From positions 1 to 11,599 of the forward strand of contig CAMFEL010000056.1 in the NCBI GenBank assembly GCA_945949385.1: a stretch of DNA of 11,599 bases. The letters are read 5' to 3'. This DNA comes from an uncultured Clostridia bacterium (GTDB lineage Bacteria > Bacillota > Clostridia > Oscillospirales > CAG-272). The position numbers and the translations under genes are program-made. Shown here one piece after another: positions 1 to 6,771 of this stretch (within the stretch, counting starts at the first letter, position 1; every line of letters begins with the position of its first letter). Below the pieces are notes generated by a model. That model saw nothing but the letters and a program-made list of their open reading frames with translations, was not told the origin of the DNA and did no database searches.

Positions 1-4
1 ATTC

Positions 5-43
5 AAAAAAGCCGTCTCAGCTTCTTGCTGATTCGGCTTTTTT
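5..43. terminator. bidirectional rho-independent terminator
   Basis: AAAAAAGCCG (5-14) pairs with CGGCTTTTTT (34-43). A second stem, CAGC/GCTG (18-21 with 27-30), sits inside it and closes on a TTCTT loop. The A-run on one side and T-run on the other give a U-tract in either direction. It lies 44 nt beyond the stop of the isomerase-like gene on the minus strand and probably ends the leftward dnaD operon. It could also stop a convergent gene entering from the left. Confidence 0.8.
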
Positions 44-52
44 GACAGGCTG

Positions 53-80
53 AAAGCGAGCCCATGGCTCGCTTTTTCTC
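53..80 (+). terminator. second terminator hairpin
   Basis: AAAGCGAGCC (53-62) pairs perfectly with GGCTCGCTTT (66-75) around a 3-nt CAT loop, a 10-bp stem. On the plus strand it runs into TTTTTC, so it best fits termination of a rightward transcript from beyond the left edge. In the leftward direction the tail is only TTT followed by C, so it would be a weaker first stop for the minus-strand operon ahead of the hairpin at 5-43. Confidence 0.65.
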
Positions 81-86
81 ATCTGT

Positions 87-953
87 TTACAGCCCCATTT
101 TTTCAAGCTTTTCTCTGAGGAATCTCACTGCAAGACCGATATCCCGGCAGGGGTCCTCTCCCACTTCTCTTTCAACGGTCAGAAAACCGTCAAAGCCGGT
201 AGCTGCGAGAGCAGGAAGGTAGGTGTCGAAATTGACTCCGCCCTCTCCCAGAGGAACCTCAATATAAGCGCGTCCCATTCCAAGAAGCGCCTCATGATCC
301 TTTGCCTCTCCGTCGATAACGATCTTTACATCCTCCGGCAGGCTTTCGTCAAGCTTGTAGCCGTCCTTTGCGTGGGTGTGTACAATATATTTTCCCACAT
401 CAGCCACGGCTCTTTCCGGTCTGTCTCCCGCCACCATTACAAGATTGGCAGGGTCAAAATTCACACGGACGCCGCCTGCTCCCAGACTGTCCAGAAAATC
501 GCAGAGTATGCGTCCGCTTTCCGTACCGGTCTCAACGGCAAAGGAACTGCCCATGGAATCCGCAAACTCCGCCAGAGAGCGGCACGCTTTTCTCATAGTT
601 TCCTTTACGGCACACTCTTCCTCGGGTATCCTGCCTATATGTGTGGTAACGATGTCACAGCCGAGCGCCTTTGCTTTTTCAAGCACTCTCTTTGACTTCT
701 CCACATATATTTTGTTCTGCTCCTCATCGGCAAAGCCTACGCCGAAATCTCCGCAAATGGCAGAGAAAACCAGACCGTTGGAGGAAACAATATCCATAAC
801 CTCGCGTATTTTTTCCGCCGTCATTTCTTCCGCTGTCATATAGCCGTAAGGAGTCATATACGCCTGAATGCCCTGAGCGCCGAGCCGCGCCGCCTCTTCA
901 ACTCCCTCTCTGAAGCCCTTTCTGAAGGACTCAACCATAACACCGATCTTCAT
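87..953 (-). CDS. sugar phosphate isomerase/epimerase-like TIM-barrel protein
   Basis: The 288-aa protein belongs to the xylose isomerase-like TIM-barrel superfamily (AP endonuclease 2 fold). These are cytoplasmic, metal-dependent sugar isomerases and epimerases. Likely metal ligands are at the usual strand ends: Glu141 (VETG), Asp167 (NFDPAN), His194 (HTHAKD) and Glu261 (VERE), with His105 (TTHIG) also in the pocket. The length is normal for the family and the protein looks intact. The ATG at 953 is preceded by AAAGGA about 9 nt upstream. The gene is the last of the leftward run, 45 nt after a small lipoprotein gene, and is followed by two terminator hairpins. The substrate cannot be read from sequence; inosose, tagatose/psicose or hydroxypyruvate-type activities are all possible. 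Family assignment is confident and specific function is unknown. Confidence 0.88.
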   Translation of the reverse strand: MKIGVMVESFRKGFREGVEEAARLGAQGIQAYMTPYGYMTAEEMTAEKIREVMDIVSSNGLVFSAICGDFGVGFADEEQNKIYVEKSKRVLEKAKALGCDIVTTHIGRIPEEECAVKETMRKACRSLAEFADSMGSSFAVETGTESGRILCDFLDSLGAGGVRVNFDPANLVMVAGDRPERAVADVGKYIVHTHAKDGYKLDESLPEDVKIVIDGEAKDHEALLGMGRAYIEVPLGEGGVNFDTYLPALAATGFDGFLTVEREVGEDPCRDIGLAVRFLREKLEKMGL

Positions 954-998
954 AAAAGTATTTCCTTTCTTTTTGCTGTCGGAAATGTATCCGAGCCG

Positions 999-1466
999 TT
1001 ATTCGGATTTCTGCACCGTTTTGCAGTTGTCACGCACGTATTCTAACACTTGGTCAATGTCGCTGTCAAGCGAAACCTCATAGTACTGCCTGTCTTTTTC
1101 AAAAATTCCGCAGTAGCCGTAATAAATCATTGCTTTCCCGCTGTCAAATAGGCATATTTCGTACTGGGTCGACAGAGTAAGACTTAAAAGCTTATTGCCC
1201 AAGGAGTCTCCCGAGCACTTTTCCCATTTGCCGCCGAGCAATCCGGCAACTCCCTCTCCGCTTTCAAGCACGGGAAGCTTTTTTGTGTCTCCCCCGGTCT
1301 CATCCTCATAGCTGTCCATATCGGCATATACGCAGACCGTAACATCCTCGGCTTTGCCGAGCGCCTCAAGCGCCGAGTCAGCTTCACACTCCTGACGCGC
1401 CGCGCAGGCGGTAAAGGTCAGTACCGTCAAAAGCAGCACAAGTACTGCAGCCGCTGTTCTTTTCAT
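999..1466 (-). CDS. small putative lipoprotein, unknown function
   Basis: The 155-aa protein has a lysine/arginine start, a hydrophobic stretch at residues 5-19 and a lipobox-like TFTAC ending at Cys21. It is therefore probably exported and lipid-anchored to the outer face of the membrane. Phe at position -3 is less usual than Leu. The mature part is acidic, with four further cysteines (residues 24, 45, 83 and 104) and two more near the C-terminus. I recognise no domain. The ATG at 1466 has a very strong ribosome binding site (AGGAGGG, about 6 nt away), which argues for a real, well-translated gene. It sits 29 nt after the helicase-loader gene and 45 nt before the isomerase-like gene, so it is probably co-transcribed with both. 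A 6-bp inverted repeat (ATCCGA/TCGGAT, 989-1008) spans its stop codon but has no U-tract. Confidence 0.78.
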   Translation of the reverse strand: MKRTAAAVLVLLLTVLTFTACAARQECEADSALEALGKAEDVTVCVYADMDSYEDETGGDTKKLPVLESGEGVAGLLGGKWEKCSGDSLGNKLLSLTLSTQYEICLFDSGKAMIYYGYCGIFEKDRQYYEVSLDSDIDQVLEYVRDNCKTVQKSE

Positions 1467-1495
1467 ATCTGCCCTCCTGTTTTTGTCTGCATAAA

Positions 1496-2452
1496 CTATT
1501 TTGAAAGCTTTTGCCGCCGTACATCCACTCCGGAAAAGATCAGAGGCTTGTATGAGCCGAAAAGCCTGCTGGTAATGCGGTCGGCATATTTTTCCCGAAG
1601 CTCCTTCTGCGTAAGATTTGTGCTGAAAACGCAGGAGCGGCGGGCATTCATTCTCGTATTTATTACATTATATATACATGAAATACTGAACTGGGTGCTC
1701 ATTTCCACGCCCAGATCGTCAATGATGAGCAAATCACAGTCATAGTATTTGCGGATTATATCGGGATCCGCCCCGTGAAACTGCTCCGCCTCAAAATCGT
1801 CTATCATGCCCTGCACGCTTTTGTATACCACATCGTAGCCCCGGCGGATGACCGTAACTCCGAGAGCGGTGGACAGATGCGTTTTTCCAAGTCCCGTATC
1901 GCCCACAAGAAGCCAGGACTCGCCGCTTTTTGCGTCAAAGCTCTCGGCAAAGCCGCGAAGGGCATTGAGATTGTACTCTGCCGCACGACGGTTTTCGCCG
2001 CTGTAATAGTCAAGGGAGAAATTGTCAAAGCTCTGCACAGCCGCAAGAGGACCCATATCCGAATCGGCAAGCCGCGCTTCCGCTATATCACTTTTCATGC
2101 ATTCGCACATATCGAGACCCACAAATCCGCTGTCCCGACACTTTTCACAGCGGTATTTCATATCCGTGTAATCCTCAGGATATCCCGCACCGCGAAGAAG
2201 CTCTCCTCTGCGATTTCTGAGCCGCGCAGTTTCTTCCTTTATTTTTGCAACTGCGCCTTCAACATCACCGCCCTGTGACGAGGCGACAAAAAGCTTTGCG
2301 CCTGTCTGTGCCAGCAGAATATCCACCTTACGCACCTCGGGCACGCTTGCGTACACCTCGGCGCGAAGTCTGTCGCAATGAGCCTCGGCCGCTTTGCGTC
2401 TTTCAAGAAAAGCGTCGCTTACTTCTTTATAATAATTTCTGCCTCCTGCCAT
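1496..2452 (-). CDS. DnaC/DnaI-type helicase loader AAA+ ATPase
   Basis: The 318-aa protein is of the type that loads the replicative DnaB-family helicase onto DNA at origins and restart sites. The N-terminal ~95 residues are charged and helical and would contact the helicase. A four-cysteine cluster (Cys102, Cys105, Cys116, Cys118) looks like a zinc site, as in the DnaI group. The C-terminal AAA+ domain has Walker A GDTGLGKT (184-191), Walker B LLIIDDLG (241-248, Asp245/Asp246), sensor-1 STN (277-279) and an arginine-finger region around DRITSR (291-296). Length is typical and no key residue is missing. The ATG at 2452 has AAAGGAG about 11 nt upstream. It follows the DnaD-domain gene by 97 nt, a pairing common in Clostridia. 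IstB-type transposase helpers share the fold, but no istA lies nearby and the DnaD neighbour favours a chromosomal loader. No symbol is given because dnaC and dnaI are used inconsistently. Confidence 0.92.
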   Translation of the reverse strand: MAGGRNYYKEVSDAFLERRKAAEAHCDRLRAEVYASVPEVRKVDILLAQTGAKLFVASSQGGDVEGAVAKIKEETARLRNRRGELLRGAGYPEDYTDMKYRCEKCRDSGFVGLDMCECMKSDIAEARLADSDMGPLAAVQSFDNFSLDYYSGENRRAAEYNLNALRGFAESFDAKSGESWLLVGDTGLGKTHLSTALGVTVIRRGYDVVYKSVQGMIDDFEAEQFHGADPDIIRKYYDCDLLIIDDLGVEMSTQFSISCIYNVINTRMNARRSCVFSTNLTQKELREKYADRITSRLFGSYKPLIFSGVDVRRQKLSK

Positions 2453-2549
2453 ATTCCGTTTTTCTCCTTTAAGTCTCTGATAGGCCGCGGCGGCACCGCC
2501 TCATGTTCTGCGGCAGTCGCCCGTCGGTATTTACGCCATTAACACCTCG

Positions 2550-3539
2550 TTATTTGTCACCGTAAGAGCGGCGCAAAGCCGCCTCGAAAAAGTCATCCGT
2601 TTCAAAGCTGCCCTTTTTGTCGCGGGCATTTTCCCTGTCGTGCTTGTAATTTGCCATTTCCCGCTCCGCATCTTCCACGGTGGTAATACCTTTCTGATAC
2701 CAACTGTCAAGCACGGCGCTGCAATACGGCATAGATGCGTTGCCCGTGTTTTCCACCGTAATTTCAAAAGCGCGCTCTATAAGTGAATAATCAACACTGC
2801 GGGCAGCCCATGTGCTTATAATATCCTTTTCCTTTTTTGTGAATGAGCGGCTGCCTATGCCGAAAAGCTTGCGCAGAGGCTTGTCCAGTTTGTGTGCTTC
2901 CTCCATTGCCATAAGGTGGGCGTCCAATTCCCTGTACTCCGTAATGCCCCTGTCAAACAGCTCCACCGCCAGCTTTTCAATATATCTCATGGAGCGCTTG
3001 CCCTCTTTTGCACAGTAGGTAAACAAAAGAAATATGTAATCCTCGTCAAGCTTCAGATAATCCATAAGTCCCACGACCGTCTTTGTCTCGGATATATTGA
3101 ACATTTTACCGATTATCTGCTGACAGCCGTCTATAACCTGACGGGCGCCCTCATTTTTCTCGATATATTCCGTTACCTCCTCCGAGGTATACTCTGGCAG
3201 CTCCGACGCTCTCATAACGGGACGCCTTACGCTGACGCCCTCCGCTACCTTGGAATTTTGCGGTGCTTTGGTGGTTTTTCCGCACTCCCTCGGTTTTTTC
3301 GCGTCTGTAAGCTCATCCGCCTCGACAGCGCCGCATTTGCACCAGAAATCCACCGCGGAGAAAAGTGTCTTTTTCGTTATGTCAAGCTTTTCGCACACCT
3401 CCTCCGGCTCAAACTCCGGGCAGGCAAGTATGCACATAAGCACCTTAAGGCGGGTACCGTTGCACTCAGCCAGATTTTTTATAACAGGTTCCGACGGCAC
3501 AAGAATACACTGTCCGTCAAGTTTTGCTTTTATTTTCAC
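2550..3539 (-). CDS. DnaD-domain replication initiation protein
   Basis: The 329-aa protein resembles the DnaD/DnaB primosome proteins of Firmicutes, which remodel DNA and help bring the helicase loader to origins or stalled forks. The N-terminal part (about 1-80) looks like a winged-helix region. Residues ~225-300 form a DnaD domain ending in the signature Tyr-x3-(I/V)L-x2-Trp-x3-Gly-Ile, here YCSAVLDSWYQKGI (272-285). Residues ~117-213 look like a second, more diverged copy, with YIEKLAVELFDRGI at 186-199. Tandem DnaD domains are known in this family. The start is a GTG at 3539, preceded by AAGGGGA 7 nt upstream; the ATG-like first residue in translations is this GTG. It heads the leftward dnaD-loader-lipoprotein-isomerase run. 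Its upstream region (3540-3790) is unusually rich in inverted repeats. Confidence 0.9.
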   Translation of the reverse strand: MKIKAKLDGQCILVPSEPVIKNLAECNGTRLKVLMCILACPEFEPEEVCEKLDITKKTLFSAVDFWCKCGAVEADELTDAKKPRECGKTTKAPQNSKVAEGVSVRRPVMRASELPEYTSEEVTEYIEKNEGARQVIDGCQQIIGKMFNISETKTVVGLMDYLKLDEDYIFLLFTYCAKEGKRSMRYIEKLAVELFDRGITEYRELDAHLMAMEEAHKLDKPLRKLFGIGSRSFTKKEKDIISTWAARSVDYSLIERAFEITVENTGNASMPYCSAVLDSWYQKGITTVEDAEREMANYKHDRENARDKKGSFETDDFFEAALRRSYGDK

Positions 3540-3594
3540 AAAAAAATCCCCTTTTTGCCGCAGACCTGTCCGCGTACTTTATGTTAATTGTTAT

Positions 3595-3606
3595 CGGCAC
3601 TTGCCG
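3595..3606. repeat. short dyad upstream of dnaD-like gene
   Basis: CGGCACTTGCCG is a 5-bp dyad around a 2-bp centre, about 55 nt upstream of the dnaD-like GTG start. It could be half of an operator or chance; it is listed because three larger dyads lie just beyond it. Confidence 0.35.
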
Positions 3607-3617
3607 TTCACATTTTC

Positions 3618-3644
3618 GACATATTTCGCTAATATTCATATGTC
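3618..3644. repeat. 7-bp inverted repeat GACATAT/ATATGTC
   Basis: GACATAT (3618-3624) is repeated inverted as ATATGTC (3638-3644) with 13 nt between. The sequence is AT-rich, upstream of the dnaD-like gene on the minus strand. It is a possible regulator site or an RNA stem in the leader. On its own it is near chance expectation for an AT-rich gap. Confidence 0.4.
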
Positions 3645-3646
3645 TA

Positions 3647-3678
3647 TTTTCGGTTTTTCATTTGCATAAAACCGAAAA
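3647..3678. repeat. 11-bp inverted repeat upstream of dnaD-like gene
   Basis: TTTTCGGTTTT (3647-3657) and AAAACCGAAAA (3668-3678) are perfect 11-bp inverted arms around a 10-nt loop. It could be an operator, an RNA hairpin in the dnaD leader, or a weak terminator-like structure. It is too far from tsaD (about 160 nt beyond the stop, with a closer terminator in between) to be that gene's main terminator. Confidence 0.55.
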
Positions 3679-3693
3679 GCATTGATTTCATTG

Positions 3694-3732
3694 AAGTTTT
3701 CCACATAGTTTTGAAAACCCTTTGGAAAACTT
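3694..3732. promoter_or_regulatory. 39-bp nested symmetric dyad with DnaA-box-like 9-mer
   Basis: Outer arms AAGTTTTCCA (3694-3703) and TGGAAAACTT (3723-3732) form a perfect 10-bp inverted repeat. Centred on the same base (G3713) is an inner dyad, GTTTTGAAAAC (3708-3718). The two 4-bp spacers, CATA and CCTT, are equal in length, so the whole element is symmetric. TTTTCCACA (3697-3705) inside the left arm fits the relaxed DnaA-box pattern TTWTNCACA. A nested operator for the dnaD operon is one reading. As RNA the inner stem would be unstable, so a DNA-level role seems more likely. Confidence 0.5.
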
Positions 3733-3792
3733 TCGGCAGTTGTTAAAAACAGCCTGTATTTCGTCAATCGCAAATAATAGTTAATCAATTGT

Positions 3793-3820
3793 AAAAATAG
3801 GAGCAAAACTGCTCATTTTT
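3793..3820 (-). terminator. terminator after tsaD
   Basis: GAGCA (3801-3805) and TGCTC (3810-3814) form a 5-bp stem with an AAAC loop. It is extended by pairing of AAAAAT (3793-3798) with ATTTTT (3815-3820) across an AG bulge. Reading leftward, the stem runs into a T-rich tail, 16 nt past the tsaD stop. It probably ends the five-gene operon beginning at the dCMP deaminase and may work in both directions. Confidence 0.65.
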
Positions 3821-3835
3821 CCTTATTTTGCGCTG

Positions 3836-4936
3836 TTATTTTTCTATTTTTCGCATTTTAAGCGCCTGTGCCGCCGCTGCTCCCTCTCCGGAAGCATATG
3901 CATTCAAATCGCTGTCGGCGCGTACACCTGCCGTGTATTCAAAATATGTCTGTGCGCCGACCATGGCGCCGTTGTCACCGCACAAAGAAACGGGAGGAAT
4001 GAATACTTCGGCACCGCATTGGGCCGCAGCCTTTTCCACAGCCTTTCTCAAATGGGAATTTGCCGCAACGCCGCCGGCAAGCACCAGTTTTTTGTGTCCC
4101 GTCTCCTCAAGGGCCGACTTGAGCTTTCTGCATATGCCCTCCGTCACGGAGTCGGTAAATGCCGCGGCAATTTCCGCCATCTGCTCTTTCGGAAGCGCAC
4201 CGTCACGGTCAATACCTTCCTTCTGACGCAGATTGTGTATATAATTGACGCAGGCGGTTTTCAGCCCGCTGAAAGAAAAATCAAGGCTTGAATCGGCAAT
4301 TGCGGGAGACGGAAAATGAAGCAAAGGCACAGCACTTCCCTGAAGTCTTGCATTGTAACCCTCTGCGGCAAGCTCGTCCATGGCACGCCCTCCGGGATAG
4401 GGAAGCCCCATCACCCTGCCTACCTTGTCAAATGCCTCGCCCGCGGCGTCGTCGCGGGTGCCCCCGATCTCCTCAAAAGTATGAGGACGGGTGACATTAT
4501 AAAGAGAAGTGTGCCCTCCCGACACCACAAGGGAAAGAAAAGGTGCCTTAAGACCGGGGCTTACAAAATAGGCTGCCGCCGTGTGAGATTTGATATGATC
4601 CACGGGAACAAGCGGCACACCAAGGGACAAAGCCAGACTTTTTGCAAAGTTAACTCCCACCAAAAGACAGCCTATAAGCCCGGGTGAATAAGTAACGCCC
4701 ACGGCGTCGATTTGAGAAAGCTCTATTCCCGCGTCGTTTACAGCCCGACGAACCACGGGAGATATAGCCTCAATATGAGCGCGGCTGGCTATTTCCGGCA
4801 CTACACCGCCGTACAAAGCGTGAGTGGCGATCTGCGTCGCCACCGTGTTTGAAAGAATTTCTCTTTCTTCCTCGCTCATTCTGACTACCGCTGCGGCTGT
4901 CTCGTCGCAGGAGGATTCTATTGCAAGAATAATCAT
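3836..4936 (-). CDS. tsaD: tRNA N6-adenosine threonylcarbamoyltransferase TsaD
   Basis: TsaD transfers the threonylcarbamoyl group from threonylcarbamoyl-AMP to A37 of tRNAs reading ANN codons, working with TsaB and TsaE in the cytoplasm. The 366-aa length is slightly longer than the usual ~340. The ASKHA fold is intact: N-terminal IESSCDETA (6-14), metal ligands His114 and His118 (DHIKSH), SGGHT (139-143), TRDDAAGEAFDK (160-171) and CGDNGAM with Asp321. The extra length is a C-terminal tail rich in alanine, lysine and arginine. The ATG at 4936 is chosen because MIILAIESSCDET is the conserved family start, although no good ribosome binding site is visible (AAAGG lies about 19 nt away). It follows rimI by 73 nt and is followed by a terminator hairpin. 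tsaB and tsaE are not in this window. Confidence 0.97.
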   Translation of the reverse strand: MIILAIESSCDETAAAVVRMSEEEREILSNTVATQIATHALYGGVVPEIASRAHIEAISPVVRRAVNDAGIELSQIDAVGVTYSPGLIGCLLVGVNFAKSLALSLGVPLVPVDHIKSHTAAAYFVSPGLKAPFLSLVVSGGHTSLYNVTRPHTFEEIGGTRDDAAGEAFDKVGRVMGLPYPGGRAMDELAAEGYNARLQGSAVPLLHFPSPAIADSSLDFSFSGLKTACVNYIHNLRQKEGIDRDGALPKEQMAEIAAAFTDSVTEGICRKLKSALEETGHKKLVLAGGVAANSHLRKAVEKAAAQCGAEVFIPPVSLCGDNGAMVGAQTYFEYTAGVRADSDLNAYASGEGAAAAQALKMRKIEK

Positions 4937-5009
4937 ATATAAAATTCGCTTTAACCTTTCTCAGCCCTGCGGCTGTCAGTATTACGCCCGCAAGCTCTGC
5001 AAACAGGCA

Positions 5010-5501
5010 TCAGGACTCACAAAGCGCCATTACTATGGCGTCCTCCGTGGGAGAGCTGTAATATTTTCTGCGTCTGCCTATTTCGACAAATCCCGCGCTT
5101 TTGTAAAGGCTTTGAGCGGGAGCATTGGACTCTCTGACCTCCAAAAAAATCCGCAAAGCCCCGCCGCTACGGGCAATTTCTATCATTTTTGAAAGAAGCG
5201 CACGACCTATCCCCTGTTTTCGGCAATCGGGCATTACCGCAATATTTGCAATATCAGCCTCGTCTGCGGCAGAGTACAGCACCCCGTATGCGACATTTTT
5301 AGTCATTTGCCTGTTTTGCACAATCAAGGCCATGCATCCGGGATTTGCAAGAGACAATTCAAACATTTCGGCAGACCAAGGATCCTCGGGAAAGCAGTAC
5401 AGCTCAAGAGGTGCAAAAATATGACCGTCTCCCGCTTCGCCCTGCATCAGCACATATTCGTTTTCTCCGTCACCGATAAAAAGCTCACCGCGCCGTATCA
5501 C
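5010..5501 (-). CDS. rimI: ribosomal protein alanine N-acetyltransferase RimI (GNAT)
   Basis: RimI is a GNAT enzyme that acetylates the N-terminal alanine of ribosomal protein S18 using acetyl-CoA. With the chosen start it has 163 residues, close to the family norm. The acetyl-CoA motif RKQGIG is at 94-99, the catalytic Glu121 lies in LEVRESN, and Tyr133 lies in SLYKSAGF. A typical FPEDPWS segment is at 37-43. The reading frame is open to an ATG at 5573, but that start has no ribosome binding site and overlaps the phosphatase by 89 nt. The GTG at 5501 has GAAGGAG only 6 nt upstream and overlaps the phosphatase stop by 17 nt, consistent with translational coupling. The gene lies next to tsaD, a very common arrangement. 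Other GNAT functions cannot be excluded, but sequence and context both favour RimI. Confidence 0.9.
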   Translation of the reverse strand: MIRRGELFIGDGENEYVLMQGEAGDGHIFAPLELYCFPEDPWSAEMFELSLANPGCMALIVQNRQMTKNVAYGVLYSAADEADIANIAVMPDCRKQGIGRALLSKMIEIARSGGALRIFLEVRESNAPAQSLYKSAGFVEIGRRRKYYSSPTEDAIVMALCES

Positions 5502-6159
5502 CGCTGTCTCCTTCGCTTTCATCTTTATGGCTGTTGCCGCCCGCAGCGGGAAAAGCGTCGGCAAGTCCCGCATCTATCTCCGCAAGACATCGCCTGTAAT
5601 CCTCAAGCGTCCCGCCGTAAGGGTCGGATATGTCCGCAGGCATTGCAGTGATCTTTGAAGCAAACTGCGGGTAGCTCATAATAAGCTGTGAAGCGTGGCG
5701 CCCCGTAAGTCCCACAACAAGCTCCGCCCGGCGCATAAGCTCCGCGCTGACACTCCTCGACATATGGGAGAAGCCTTTTATTCCGTACTCCTCCAAGGCT
5801 TTTTCGGCATTTGCAGAAACAGGCGCGCCCGTTGCAAAAAGTCCGCAGGACTCTGCATATCGGCCGTCGCTTGCATATTTATGGTTAAAAAGAGCCTGTG
5901 CCATGGGACTGCGGCAAGTGTTTCCGGTGCATACAAAAAGAACAAGCCTGCCTTCCTTCGTACCGTTTTCTGCTTTTTCAGGCTCACATTCCACGGTATT
6001 GTCAAGTATTTCGATCAATTCCTCCGCGGCGCTCTGCGCCGTATCAACAGTTTCAATATCTGTATTTTCGATTTCCGGCGCCTGTACCGAATCACACGGC
6101 ACCGTCAGCCGATTCATCATATGTGTTTTCATAATATTTTTCCAGAATATCTCCCACAT
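5485..6159 (-). CDS. low-molecular-weight phosphatase, arginine-phosphatase type, with acidic N-terminal extension
   Basis: The catalytic part (about residues 71-208) is a low-molecular-weight protein phosphatase with the P-loop CTGNTCRS starting at Cys77 and the general acid Asp179 in DPYGG. In the YwlE family, Thr at the fifth loop position (here Thr81) favours phosphoarginine over phosphotyrosine, so a protein-arginine phosphatase role is a fair inference. The ~70 residues before the catalytic domain are unusual: acidic, rich in Glu, Asp, Thr and Ala, and without any methionine after residue 15 that could start a normal-length enzyme. The long form overlaps the upstream lipoprotein gene by 68 nt. 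Internal ATGs at 6132 (weak GGAAA upstream), 6120 and 6117 are possible starts and remove 9-14 residues. No start has a strong ribosome binding site. Its 3' end overlaps rimI. Confidence 0.87.
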   Translation of the reverse strand: MWEIFWKNIMKTHMMNRLTVPCDSVQAPEIENTDIETVDTAQSAAEELIEILDNTVECEPEKAENGTKEGRLVLFVCTGNTCRSPMAQALFNHKYASDGRYAESCGLFATGAPVSANAEKALEEYGIKGFSHMSRSVSAELMRRAELVVGLTGRHASQLIMSYPQFASKITAMPADISDPYGGTLEDYRRCLAEIDAGLADAFPAAGGNSHKDESEGDSGDTAR

Positions 6160-6769
6160 TAACGCATCTGCCCGTAACGCGGTCGTAAATAAAATTCCCT
6201 CCGGCGCAATCTGCGTAAGTTACATTATAATATATGGCAGTCCAATCCGGGGAATAAAATTTCAGGGAGTAGCTTTCGTTTATATCGCTTCTCGGCCATA
6301 TTCCCTCGTTTGCTTCCCCGTCACTCAGAAGCTCAACCAGCTTTTCAACCAAGGCTTTTTCGCCGTCCGCTTCACCGATGGTGTAAAAGCAGTTCGGCGT
6401 GTCTCCCCGGTCGCAGAACAGCACCTTTTCGGGCGCCATTTCCCGAAGATCGGGAAGCTCAATGTCTGTGCTGTAATATACCATGGTAGCACTGCCCACA
6501 TATTCGGTGGTAAGCCACTGAGTCGGGTCCTCGTCGCCGATAAGATACAGCACCTCCTGCATTTCGTTGTCTATAAGGGCATATTCGCTGCCCACCGAAA
6601 CAGGCTCGTATCCCAGCGGCGCATATCTGTATCCGTTTCCGGCACCGGAGCCGGTCAGTATCCCGTCCTCGTCATAGTTGAACTTTTTGAGATGAGTGCA
6701 GGAACACAAAAGAGAAGCGGCAAGAACGACCGCGGTAATAAGGGCAAGGGCCCCGCGAAGCTTTTTCAT
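6092..6769 (-). CDS. putative lipoprotein, unknown function
   Basis: The 225-aa protein starts MKKLRG, followed by a hydrophobic segment (residues 7-21) and a good lipobox, LCSC, giving lipid-modified Cys24. It should be anchored on the outer membrane face. The mature region is acidic, rich in tyrosine and aspartate, and has cysteines at 118, 126, 186 and 200 that could pair outside the cell. I recognise no family. The ATG at 6769 is only 2 nt after the dCMP deaminase stop (TGAGTATG), so translation is probably coupled. Its 3' end overlaps the start of the phosphatase. Why a surface lipoprotein sits between nucleotide and modification enzymes is not clear from sequence. It shows no obvious similarity to the other lipoprotein at 999-1466. 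Confidence 0.82.
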   Translation of the reverse strand: MKKLRGALALITAVVLAASLLCSCTHLKKFNYDEDGILTGSGAGNGYRYAPLGYEPVSVGSEYALIDNEMQEVLYLIGDEDPTQWLTTEYVGSATMVYYSTDIELPDLREMAPEKVLFCDRGDTPNCFYTIGEADGEKALVEKLVELLSDGEANEGIWPRSDINESYSLKFYSPDWTAIYYNVTYADCAGGNFIYDRVTGRCVNVGDILEKYYENTYDESADGAV

Positions 6770-6771
6770 AC

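Noticed and set aside
989..1008. Hairpin ATCCGA/TCGGAT over the lipoprotein stop as a terminator
   Set aside because: Only 6 bp with an 8-nt loop and no U-tract on the minus strand, and the isomerase-like gene follows closely.
1496..2452. IstB-type transposition helper ATPase
   Set aside because: No istA transposase or terminal repeats; the N-terminal zinc cluster and the DnaD neighbour fit a helicase loader.
2453..2549. Possible RNA or small gene in the gap between dnaD-like and loader genes
   Set aside because: 97 nt with a short GC-rich hairpin (GGCG/CGCC) only; no open frame with a ribosome binding site and no recognisable RNA pattern.
1496..3539. DnaD plus DnaC-like pair as part of a prophage replication module
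   Set aside because: Phages carry such pairs, but no integrase, repressor, recombinase, single-strand binding protein or structural gene is nearby, and flanking genes are housekeeping.
3540..3835. Possible replication origin
   Set aside because: Only one DnaA-box-like 9-mer is visible, with no box cluster, no dnaA or dnaN neighbour and no clear AT-rich unwinding tract. A dnaD gene alone does not mark an origin.
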